Source of the DNA: Oscheius onirici
Taxonomy: Eukaryota > Nematoda > Chromadorea > Rhabditida > Rhabditidae
NCBI GenBank assembly: GCA_932521025.1
Contig: OW051469.1
Coordinates: 8,072,398-8,136,397 of the forward strand
Length of the DNA stretch: 64,000 nucleotides
Reading direction: 5' to 3'
Positions 11,032 through 20,525 of this stretch are shown piece by piece. A program made the translations under genes and the position numbers. The notes beneath the pieces are model-generated. The model was given only the letters and a program-made list of their open reading frames with translations. It searched no databases and was not told where the DNA came from. Every line of letters starts with the position of its first letter. Position 1 is the first letter of the stretch.

Positions 11032-11370
11032 TCAATTCATTAAAAAGTGGCGATTGTCACCGGGTTTTTTGTTTCCTTCGAGGTAGAAAGATCGACGGAG
11101 TAGAACGACAAAAAGACCATAACTGGTCTGTAACAGATACCACCGGTAGTCAAACTGTAGCAGCGACTGAAGGATTTTTTCCGGAAGCAAACACAAGAGA
11201 AACAGATTGACTGTTTTATTCCATGGTCGAATTGAATATTCGTCGTTCGGCTTCAGCTCGACCAGCATCTCCTCGAACATCTGTTCCATCCTCTTCATCG
11301 TCTCGTCTTCTTTCTTCTTCCTTTTCTGCGTCTCCTTCTCCATCACCATCTCCATCCGGTACAGGAACAT
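11032..11370 (-). CDS. Questionable small ORF, charged coiled coil followed by hydrophobic region
   Basis: The 112-codon frame starts MFLYRMEMVMEKETQKRKK. Its first ~45 codons use the GAG/AAG/CTG bias of expressed genes here and predict a charged helix. The second half is hydrophobic with ordinary codon use, and an AATAAA occurs on the same strand at 11216, in the middle of the frame. The true coding part may therefore be shorter and begin upstream, but no convincing upstream exon was found. Unrecognised. Confidence 0.3.
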   Translation of the reverse strand: MFLYRMEMVMEKETQKRKKKEDETMKRMEQMFEEMLVELKPNDEYSIRPWNKTVNLFLLCLLPEKILQSLLQFDYRWYLLQTSYGLFVVLLRRSFYLEGNKKPGDNRHFLMN

Positions 11371-11995
11371 GATGTCGTTCAGGCGCTCTTGGTCCTCGAT
11401 CTTCTTCTACTTCTTCTTCAGCAGACAACAACGAGGAGGGCAGGCAGCGACACAACAGCCACCTCTTTTGAAGAGGAAGCGCCTTTCAATCAAAAACTTA
11501 TTCAAAGTACAGTTAGATCACTCTTTGACAAAGTGAAATTCAGTAAAAGGATTAAATCTCTCCTCTGAACAATTAACTCGATAGTTTTGTGCTCTGCCTA
11601 CCGGAAGTTGTTGATCGCTTACGCATCCCGCTGTCCCAGGACACACTGCTAAATCCTCCTAAATTGTAAGGAGCCGCTGATTGGCGGGGATTAGCGATAG
11701 AGAGAGAGGTGCCATGGTCACTTGTGTGGACTGCGCCGCCTTGCAATCAACTCGTCAGACTCTCGCCTCCCGCGTCAACTTTTTGATTATCACACCTGGT
11801 CTGACCTTTTCTGACAACTAGCAGATGGTCTAATCAGCGGGGGAGAGTACGAGAGTTTTGGATACTGTAGACTGTTTCGATAATACAATTAACTGGAGCT
11901 ATTCATCTCGAGATCTGTCAGGAGCGGTGCCAGTGGGAAGCCGACAAACGGTGCCGAGTTCTGGACAGAGAGATGCCGAAAGATTGCACATTGGA

Positions 11996-12085
11996 ACTGA
12001 TTGGGAGACTGAGCGGCAGAGAGACAGACAGTCAGAGAGAGACTGAGAAACAGAGAACCAGATGGACAGAGAGACAGAAAAACTG
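11996..12085 (+). repeat. GACAGA-rich purine tract upstream of the Pax gene
   Basis: About 90 bp of degenerate gagacagacagtcagagagaga repeats. Nothing else can be supported between 11371 and 12287. Confidence 0.6.
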
Positions 12086-12287
12086 TCTACCATATATCCT
12101 GGATGATCCCCACTTTCTCCTTGTTTGATAAGACAGCGCGTGCGGGACGCGTGTGTCTTCTGTCTGCTTTTTAGCGCCAGCGCGACAGCCATAATTGCGC
12201 AGTTCCCACATATGGAGAAAAGGGCTGGATGGTGGCTGGGCGCGATACTGTAGCGGACTGTGGGGCGGGGCCCAGCGTTTGACGGAC

Positions 12288-15200
12288 ATGACTGTCATCA
12301 CACCTACTCACACACTTACCTGTGAAGAAGACGAGAGTATCATGACTAATCCCGACCCTTCGACCGTCGCCTTCAACCACATTCTGGGACAGGTAAGACT
12401 CTTTCGATCTCTTTGTCTCTCTGATTCTCTATCTCTCTAACAAGTAACTGTCTTTCTGATCCTTTTCCTGAAAGTTCTGGTTTCCAAGAAACAGTTTTAA
12501 CTTCAGGGGCGAGTGAACCAGCTCGGTGGTATGTTCATCAACGGCCGACCACTGCCCCATCACACCCGAGTTCAAATAGTCGAAATGGCCAATAATGGCA
12601 TCAAGTGAGTTCATTTAAAGTGGCAAAAACGGTAAGGAAAACTTCCAGACCGTGTCAGATCAGCCGACAGCTACGGGTGTCCCACGGTGCGGTGTCGAAA
12701 ATTTTGAATCGATTCCAAGAGACTGGCTCTATTTCGCCGGGACAGGTAAGAGTATTAATTATTATCTTTCAAATGTACAAGAAGTTTAGGCTTTACGTTG
12801 TTTTTCAAAGAATTAGAGCTCTGTAGCTTTTCAGAGGCTTCCAAAGCTTGAAAAAAGCCGTGTTAAACCAAAAAAAAATGGAAGAGAAACTGCTTAAGAG
12901 CAATAATATTGGGAAAGTAGTGAAAACTTTAGTCTTCTGGAATGCCGCCAGGCTGCGCATCAACTCTTTACCGTAGACATCGATACGCAGACAAGTTTCG
13001 AAGTTAACGATGCATATGTTTGAAAAAGACAGGGTCCAACTTTAAATTTTCAAGCCGCGATACTTTCACCCACTCCTGGCCATAAAGTTCCGATTTTCGC
13101 GCCTGTTTCCTCTTCCCAGTAGTACGGTAGTCACTTTCGAATGTTTCCCCGGTCGATTGGGCGTGAAACAAAGACCTGACCGTGGACCTCCTGGGGTGCT
13201 CATCCATCGTGCCAGCCAGCTGCCCCGTCTCTCATCAACACAGACCGTACCATAAAGACTGAAAAAGGGCGGGAGTAGAATACACCTGTCCTGCAGAGAA
13301 AAATTTGAATTCAGATTGGCGGGAATCCGCGCCAGCGCGTCTCGGTACAGTCACTGGAGAAGCAACTGCTGATCGCCTTTCTCGACAGCCCTTCAGCTTC
13401 CGGTGCCGAATTGCGACAGACGCTGATCGAGCAAGGTTGGTATCAATCATTTTCTACAAGTGTCCGAACAAGTGAGAAGAGGGTACGTCACGCTATTTAT
13501 AGCCCAGATGACCAGTAGCGTAACCATAATGTTCGGATTATATAAGAGCAGGACATTAATGCCAGTCTTATAGGGAAAAGTCCTTGGAGGACAGTTGAGG
13601 ACTGTTTAGACGTGTAAGGCACTTCCAAGACTTGATAAACAATGGGATAATCAGGGAAGTCTTGACATAAATTGTGGTCGTACTTTCGAGGAGCCTAGAG
13701 TTTCTCGAGCAATCTTTGCTGAACTGTGCATCCATATAAATTTGGTTCATTACGATTTCATCTGACACACATAGTCTCTAAAAATTAGTCGGAACTCTCA
13801 GCTATATAACATGGCAAAAACGGTCGAAATTTTTTAAAAGGTCGATTAATTGACCGCACATTTGTACGCTGTGGGTGTCTTAGAGTTCTGAAACGAAAAA
13901 GTTGCGCAAACCTGCACCCAAAAATGTCACTGCTGACCTCTATACTGTCTGTGTGAAAATACCAATCGAAAGCTGGAGTAAACAGTGTTAACGTAACGGA
14001 TTCTTAACTTTTTTTGTAGCTTGTTTTGACAAGTCTAACTACCAGTTAGGTATTCTTACTGCTAGGTTTGACGAGTTGAAGTTTCCATTAGGGAAGCTTG
14101 CAGCTAATATGTACAACAAATTTATAATAACCATGCCTTCAATCACAAAACGTAGCTATTACACATCTTTTTTTCAGGAGCCTGTACTCGAGCCACAGCT
14201 CCTACCCAGTCCTCAATCAACCGTTTCGTCAGATCTCGAGGCTGGACCAAAGAGGGCAAGACGAAGGAGCGAAAGAAGTTGAACTACAGTATCGACAGCA
14301 TCCTCGGCATTTCCATGGGTAGGTTCCAGTTCGCTGACCATCTGGGCCTCTTTTTCCACCTCACAGCGGAAATTGAAACACGGCCCAAGGTGTTTCCCAT
14401 GCACGACTTTTTGTCATGTTCCTCATTTCGCGCACACACATGAAAATGTTGCGACCTTCGCGCTTTTGTGGGGAAGACGCGTGCTGATTAGCAGGCAGTA
14501 CGGTGGTGAAGTCGTAAATCTCCAAATTTCACGACTTTGCGCGACGACCACCCGAGAAACCTGTCGAGTAGGGACAAACATTTTCACACCCATCTGGCTC
14601 GTAGACGAGTCGTTACGGAACTTTTAATGAGGGGTGTCTTTATAGCGCTCTCAAGGACCTTGTTGTAGATACAAGGGTTCTTTAAACAAACTGTAACGGA
14701 CAACACTTAAAAAGTGTTCTTTTATTTGTCAGTTTTCATGATTGCAGAAATTTCATTCTCAAACGTACTAGGTGAATTTTCAACCAGAAAAGTCTATTTA
14801 GGTGCGAAGAAGTCTCAAAAGTTTCGGTAAGACTCTGAGTCAAACTGGGGCTTTAGATAACTTCGGAGACTTCTATCAACATCCCAAAATATGACCTCAT
14901 TTAGTTAACTTTTGATCAACTTTAAAATTTATATTTATAGACCTCTTTCCCCTCGAAAACTTTGCGCGAAAACCTGTGGGAACAACAAAGTCGATGCCTT
15001 TTTTCCGGAAGTCTAGGATACGTTCATTAGACTTCCAAAATAGTCTTCTCCCTTAGAAAGTTGGTTGCGCCTAGTTGTGTCGGCACTTTCAAAAGACCCG
15101 CGAGTGGAACGCGTATGTATACGGTAGTTTAATCTCCTCACAAGGCCCGCACTTGAGTTGTTTGCCACCCAAGACTATGAATCCTATTAGTAGTGAGAGC

Positions 15201-15717
15201 TCGATTCGGATCCGATTCTTATCTTTCTCTCTGGAAGGATTTACGATGCGCGAGAGTGCGTTAATTGCCTAACAAATGACTCGCGTCAAGATCTGATTTT
15301 CTTGCAGATGACAGCAAAAGTTCGTCGTCCGACGATGACGCTTTTTCGATGGACAATCGAAGGAATCGAACCTCGTTCTCGCCGGAACAGCTGGATGCTT
15401 TGGAGACGGCCTTCCGTGGGAATACTTATCCAGACGCGGCTGAACGGGAAACGATAGCCAAGAAGACGGGACTGACTGAAGAGAAGATCATGGTGTGTAG
15501 AGAGACAGAGTGACAGAATTAAACGAAATATTTCCAGACCTGGTTCTCGAATCGTCGTGCCCGTTGCCGCAAGCATCTACCAATGTTCTCTCTGCCTTCA
15601 AGCTCCTCACCTCCACAGACTCAAGTTTTTCCCTTCCAGCCCATTCCTCTCTTCCTTGCCGGTCTACAACCCCTAATGTTTCCTCTAGGAGCGACGCTTC
15701 CTCCTCAGTTAGCTTAA
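12288..15717 (+). CDS. pax-3: Pax3/7-type paired-box homeodomain transcription factor (pax-3-like)
   Basis: Exons are 12288-12392, 12507-12604, 12649-12745, 13315-13435, 14178-14318, 15308-15492 and 15538-15717, all in phase. They give 308 aa from the first ATG or 290 aa from the ATG at 12342; I cannot choose between these starts. The PAI half of the paired domain is classic ([19 protein letters not shown], then [19 protein letters not shown]). The linker begins [10 protein letters not shown], and the RED half is quite divergent ([21 protein letters not shown]). Next comes the Pax octapeptide, YSIDSILGI. The homeodomain follows ([17 protein letters not shown] to [11 protein letters not shown]) with Ser at position 50, as in paired-class proteins. 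Octapeptide plus full homeodomain defines Pax3/7. The protein ends soon after the homeodomain with a Pro/Phe/Leu-rich tail. It is a nuclear regulator of cell fate. Confidence 0.92.
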
Positions 15718-15922
15718 AAATGTTCATTGTTATCTCTGTTATGTACTGGTACCTTCTGGCCTTTCTTTCCTTCATTCTGGGTGCTTACGATTCGTGTACA
15801 GGTTTTTGTGATTTCGGATGAAGTTGCCAGTTTGCAAACTTTGCTAGATGTAGGGAGGAAACACCTCCAATTGTTCCGTAACTGCATAACCTCAGAGAAG
15901 ATTGTTCCTGATTTGTTGGGAG

Positions 15923-16324
15923 TAGACATGTGCGCTTGGACCGGCTGGAAAAAACTTGCCTTCAGTGCAGCGGGCAAAAGAAATTCAACACGCTTTTTAT
16001 CTGGGTTTTTTATGTTTCCCCAGTCATTGTGAACAAATACCAGTTAGTACAGAAAAAAGTTAGACAAAAGAAGATGAATCCGCACGAAATTTCGTATTTC
16101 GTACGAAAAACACGAATTTTGTCGATTTTTTCGCGAATTTCGTCTTATTTTTCGTTTTTCTTTGCGGATTCATCTTTTCTTTGCCTAACTTTTTTCTGTG
16201 CTAGTCGGTATTTGTTCACAATGACTGGGGAAACACAAAAAACCCAGAAAAAAGCGTGCTGAATTTCTTTTGCCCGCCGCACTGAAGGCAATTTTTTTCC
16301 ATCCGGTCCAAGCGCACATGTCTA
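15923..16324. mobile_element. Foldback hAT-like MITE (402 bp) with perfect 8-bp target duplication
   Basis: Two arms of about 160 bp (15923-16082 and 16165-16324) are inverted copies with roughly ten differences, starting TAGACATGTGCGCTTGGACC. A short A/T-rich centre separates them. The 8-bp sequence gttgggag occurs immediately left (15915-15922) and right (16325-16332), a perfect target-site duplication. It lies 206 bp after the stop of the Pax gene, in its 3' flank. There is no coding capacity. Confidence 0.85.
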
Positions 16325-16332
16325 GTTGGGAG

Positions 16333-17084
16333 GATTGAACTTGAACGGTAAGGTGGTTAACCAAATTCGTACTGTAAGAATGAAAAAAGGTTGTCGCCTC
16401 CGTACCGCCATGTCAGAGACAGTTCTGTATGCTCCCAGTCTGTCCCAGTCAATGTCGCTTTCAAACTCTTTCTCATTGTATTCGGCATAGATAAAATGAT
16501 TCTTTCAAGAATTCGAGTAGAAACGATTCCGAAGAAGTACTGTCTGGTTTATTGTCCCTTATAACATGCCAGTCTGGACTTGCTATACATGACTCACCAC
16601 CAAACGACTCCCTTAGTCAATCTGCCTCATTAGGACCTAATTAATGAGGTCTCTATTACCGGCTACGACTACCCGAAGGTGTCATCCCCCGTGATCTTAT
16701 CTCAGCTCCGAGCCTGCACACTAACTTTGACAAACGGTGCCGAGTGTCCTTGCCCTTTATCTAACAGACATCTCAATTCACACCTTTACTATCGCTGTCA
16801 CATAGCCACATTATTGTCTGTCTTTTTGCTGTGGAAGGTGGCAGCAGCACGTGTCATTAAACGCGAATAGTTTGGAGTGCAAAGTAGGGGGAGAGGACCT
16901 CCGCTAAGCGGGCGCACACGAACGCCAATTTACCGCCAAATGGTACGGTAGGGGGAGAAGAAGTTTATGGGACAGCCGATTGGAGACGAGCAAAAACGAC
17001 TGGACGGATCAGACCTGATGGCGACTACTGACAAATGTGGGGAAAGAAAGGGGAAAGTCTCTGTTCAACTAATCCAAAAACTTA
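16333..17084. other. Intergenic region, nothing recognised
   Basis: No gene or RNA is visible. Two copies of the string GTAGGGGGAGA occur at about 16886 and 16948. Confidence 0.5.
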
Positions 17085-17356
17085 TTATGACAGCAAAATG
17101 GTGAGACCAACGTTAAGTCCAATGAACAGAGCAAACCCGAAAATAATAAACAAAATTGCAAGACAGCCGCAACAGTGGTCCTTCCACGTCCTCTGAGTCG
17201 GCGGTTGAGTCCCCGTCTCGATGTGAATCATATCAGCCGGTGGAGGGACTTCATCTAGTCCTACTTTTTCAGGCAATGGACCCTGTAGAAAATTTTAAAA
17301 AGACAAAATAATAGACTTACAGCCGAAATAGAAGAGAGTTCGATCTGGGAAGTCAT
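17085..17356 (-). CDS. Very small C-terminally anchored membrane protein (77 aa)
   Basis: Exons are 17321-17356 and 17085-17281 or 17282, with a 39-bp intron; the product is 77 aa. The N-terminal half is polar and acidic/proline-rich (DEVPPPADMIH). It is followed by a juxtamembrane WKDHCCGCLA, which could be palmitoylated, and one ~22-residue hydrophobic helix ending four residues before the stop. The layout is that of a tail-anchored or type III single-pass protein. No family is recognised. The gene is divergently arranged with a similarly built small protein on the plus strand, 397 bp away. Confidence 0.75.
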
Positions 17357-17753
17357 GATGGGCAGACTGCTCTAGGATTTTATTAGTTTGGGGAGTGAAT
17401 CAGTGCGAACTGACTGTGACTCAGGGAGAGTGACGTCAGATGTTCCTTATCTGAAGATTGGAAGAACAATCTAGACCAGAAATTCTGTTGAACTTTGACT
17501 TTTTCGCGAATTTAGTCAGGCTACAAACTAACCTCCAGAAGGTTCTGAACGTTTTAATCATTTTTTTGTTGTCTCATTTGTCTTCGGACTTCCTGAAGGT
17601 AGTTCAATTTAAAGTTGAGAAAGGCAAATGTTTGAGGAGAAGTCAAGGAAATGTTCTCTCTGAAGCAAATTTTGAATATTATCGACCAGCTTTTTGCTAT
17701 CAATCATAGCTCGGTAAACAGAACAAACCAACTTGCGTCAGTGCCATCGGGTC
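17357..17753. promoter_or_regulatory. Shared intergenic region of two divergent small membrane protein genes
   Basis: Only 397 bp separate the two ATGs, so the promoters must lie within this stretch or overlap. A TGACGTCA palindrome (CRE/ATF type) is present at about 17431, inside gagtgacgtcagatg. No TATA box is obvious. Confidence 0.5.
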
Positions 17754-18422
17754 ATGGAACCATCAAGAGCTGTGGCTCCTTCAGCTCCAATGTTCTCTCA
17801 TTACAACAGTCCAGAGCCGTCAGTTCACAGTCAGGTAACTGTTTGAAACAGTCTACAAAATAGAGCAAAATTTGAATCAACACCCGTTTTTTTGGTTTAA
17901 TATTCATTCTTTTCGGAAAAATATTCAGGACAGAGTACAGTACCAATTCATGTTGCACCTGTTTCCGAAAAACCGGAACACCGAACTTCCAATGATGAGC
18001 ACGAAATCCGTTTCCTTGTGTGGAAAAGGTCCGCAAAAAAGTTTTTGGTTCATTCTTCAATGTTTCGGAAACATTTGTGACCTGCCGAATGATAAATAAT
18101 AAAACGAAGGTTAAAATTAGCTGGGCCACAATTCTATTTAGCATTGTATAATCTACGACTTTTCAGTCCTCTACACTGACATCTGATCCTGCAGCTGTTT
18201 TTAGCGTTTCTGTGCACAATCCTGTAGAAATCGAGGAAGGAAGAAGGTTGGCTTTGACTCAAAAGTTCCAATTGATAACGTTTTAGAGCCCTTTACATTC
18301 ACGGACCACTGACTCCACAGTTTAAGCGGTGGCAGATAATTCTCATCGTTGGTCTCTTCATCTTCGTCGTCTTCCTCCATTTTGCATTGTTTGTACTTTC
18401 CGTTTTATTGCTTGCTTCCTAA
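17754..18422 (+). CDS. Very small C-terminally anchored membrane protein (98 aa)
   Basis: Exons are 17754-17834, 18167-18246 and 18287-18422; phases match and give 98 aa. The N-terminal 70 residues are polar and rich in Ser, Pro and Val (MEPSRAVAPSAPMFSHY). One long hydrophobic segment (IILIVGLFIFVVFLHFALFV) continues to the very C-terminus. The layout mirrors the 77-aa protein transcribed in the opposite direction, but the sequences are not clearly related. AATAAA is at 18532. I recognise no family. A role at a membrane is the only safe inference. Confidence 0.75.
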
Positions 18423-18531
18423 TTTCTTTCTAGTTATTTTATGTTTTCTTTGATAAATGTTTCCCAACGTTTGCTATTTTATTTGAAAGCTTTTTGTATA
18501 AAAAATGTGCTTTTGAAAAGTTTTGTTTTGC

Positions 18532-18537
18532 AATAAA
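18532..18537 (+). terminator. Poly(A) signal
   Basis: AATAAA lies 110 bp after the stop of the 98-aa membrane protein, and only 64 bp before the start of the next gene on the same strand. That spacing suggests an operon-like or trans-spliced arrangement. Confidence 0.6.
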
Positions 18538-18600
18538 AAAGTTCGAAAGTTTGGATTCAGTTCGTCTAGTAGTTTTGTGGGACAATACTCGTCTCCGACA

Positions 18601-19361
18601 ATGTACTGCCCGCCGTGAGTTCTACCAAGTTTTCTACCAGAAACAGAGACAGAGACAGTAGATCTACCAAGGAGAGACACAGGAAGAGCTAGGATATTTG
18701 AATCTTCAGGATCATTCCCACGCCGACGGAGCTGTTCGTTTCGTCTAGCAGCAAAGGCCAGGTGACGAAGAAGCTCATCCTCCGCAACAATCTGTCCACC
18801 GACGTCCTGCTCAAAATCGTCCAGAATCCCGAGGACGCCAAATGCATCCACCTTGATGCTGATCATCTGCGCATCGCTGGAAGGACCATTGTCGAGCTGA
18901 CCGTCCAAATCTACATGGACCGCATCGGAATGTGGAACAAGACTGGTCATCTTCTAAAGGGCTACGTTCGCGTCGTCAACGACGACAAGATTCCCGAGCT
19001 GACGCGCTGGATGAACACCGACGGAGCCGAGACCAAGAGAGAGAAGGCCTTCCAGTTGGCCATGCACTTTTCGGACAAGTTCTCGGCCCAGAACACCATC
19101 ATCGATCTGCCCGGCTCGGCTCTGATGGTCTGGTCCGACAAGGGCCCGGTTGGAGTCGACGACGTCATCCTCGGACACGACGAGGAAAAGAAAGCTCTCC
19201 GTACGGCTCGTGACTGCGAGTCGATCGCCGACTACGTGAAGGAGCTCAGGTCGATGAAGAAGACGACGGAAGAGAAGGGCTGGATCAGCAGCTGGCTGGG
19301 TGAGACGAAGGACACCATCAATTACAAGATGGAGGCTACGCCCTGTGCTGGAGGATACTAG
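18601..19361 (+). CDS. MSP/VAP-like domain protein (221 aa), tentative
   Basis: Exons are 18601-18614 and 18710-19361, giving 221 aa. The intron restores frame (CC + G). Residues ~5-110 fit the pattern of a major sperm protein fold: a PTELFV start, K-KLILRNN, and a strand-rich segment with a late basic/hydrophobic GRTIVELTVQIY stretch like the MSP 'vtv' strand. The C-terminal half is helical and charged (LAMHFSDKFSAQ, then AADYVKEL-like repeats of E and K), with no recognised motif. Codons are strongly biased to G/C-ending forms, indicating high expression. MSP proteins act in nematode sperm motility or as membrane-contact adaptors. The fold assignment is my inference from pattern, not from a search. 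Confidence 0.5.
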
Positions 19362-20525
19362 CCGGTGAGCCTAATAAAACAATTCTCAGGATCAGCTCTT
19401 GTTGTGGTACTACAAACTGCCATTGTCGTCTCTTCTTTGTTTGCCTACGCTTTCATGGGAGGCTTCTCTCTTCCCTTTGAGCAGACAAGAGGGAACCCTC
19501 GAAGAACAGTCAAGAGTAACCAGTGGCTTCCGTTTGACCTTTTTGTTGTAGACCAGAAGTTCTACTATACATTTCTTTCTCCACTGCAAAGCCTATCTAT
19601 TTTTCTGCCTCTGGTCTGATCTTGCGGACAGTCTAACACGTGGATCTCATTCTGCTATTCGCTCACTTTGCCTCTCTACTTTCATCTTACTGCAATTCCA
19701 TCTCTGACATTCAATCTCTCTGTCTCAATCTTCGTAACAGTTCTCCCGGTAGGAGACTCGGCCCATGTTCAAAGTGTCACAGGGCCCGAAACTTTCGGAC
19801 AGGATGGGCTGTCCAGATTGATTTCTTAAACATGTTTCTATTTGAGGAAAAAAGAAGAAAGAAAGACTAAACTCCAGAAGTCGTCGGTGTTCGAAACTGA
19901 GGTGAAACTGTTAACCAAACTCTTCCTGGAATCACAGCTTTCTTTTCTTCGACTCTCTTGGCAAATGAAGAAGCGGGAGAGCTTGAATATAGTTCTCCAC
20001 TCTATTGGGTCCTATATTTTTATGGGGAAGCAAACAAGACTGCAGGTGCTGCATGCATGATATGTGAAGTGCGACAGCTCTGATCTTTTTCTTCACAAGA
20101 TTCGAGTACTCTTATCTAGCTTGACTACTTTGTACATTTCTGTTACCAACCTTTTTCTCCAAGCAAAGATCGCGTGCGCTAATCGTACCAGCGCATCACT
20201 GTTACTAATCGTATTTGATTAACAGTTCGTCAGCTGAAGTGAACCCTGTTGTATTCGATATACCAGTTCTCAACTTTACTTTTTCAGCGCATTGATCTAT
20301 AGACCTTTCTTTGATAACCCTGTCCACCCCCACCTTTGAATAGAAGCTATTACGGGAAGAAAGAAAACTAGAAACACATCTTTCTGTATGAGTGGCGATT
20401 TTTGTCGCCCATGCTGATGTCAGTGTGGCCACTCAATCAAAAAGTAGCACTGGACGCGTCTTACACCCTGTGAGACGGGTACAGGCTGTGTTTTGTCAGG
20501 CCATCGAGACCTTTTGGCACCAATA
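19362..20525. other. Intergenic region with possible decayed membrane-protein exon
   Basis: AATAAA for the preceding gene is at 19373. An open frame at 19389-19617 following a CTCAG acceptor encodes a hydrophobic stretch (VVVLQTAIVVSSLFAYAFMGG) reminiscent of a channel helix, but no continuing exons with matching phase were found. Nothing else is supported up to the first P-glycoprotein exon. Confidence 0.3.

Noticed and set aside
19389-19617. Potassium-channel-like hydrophobic exon
   Set aside because: One hydrophobic stretch resembles a channel helix, but no selectivity filter or following exons were found.
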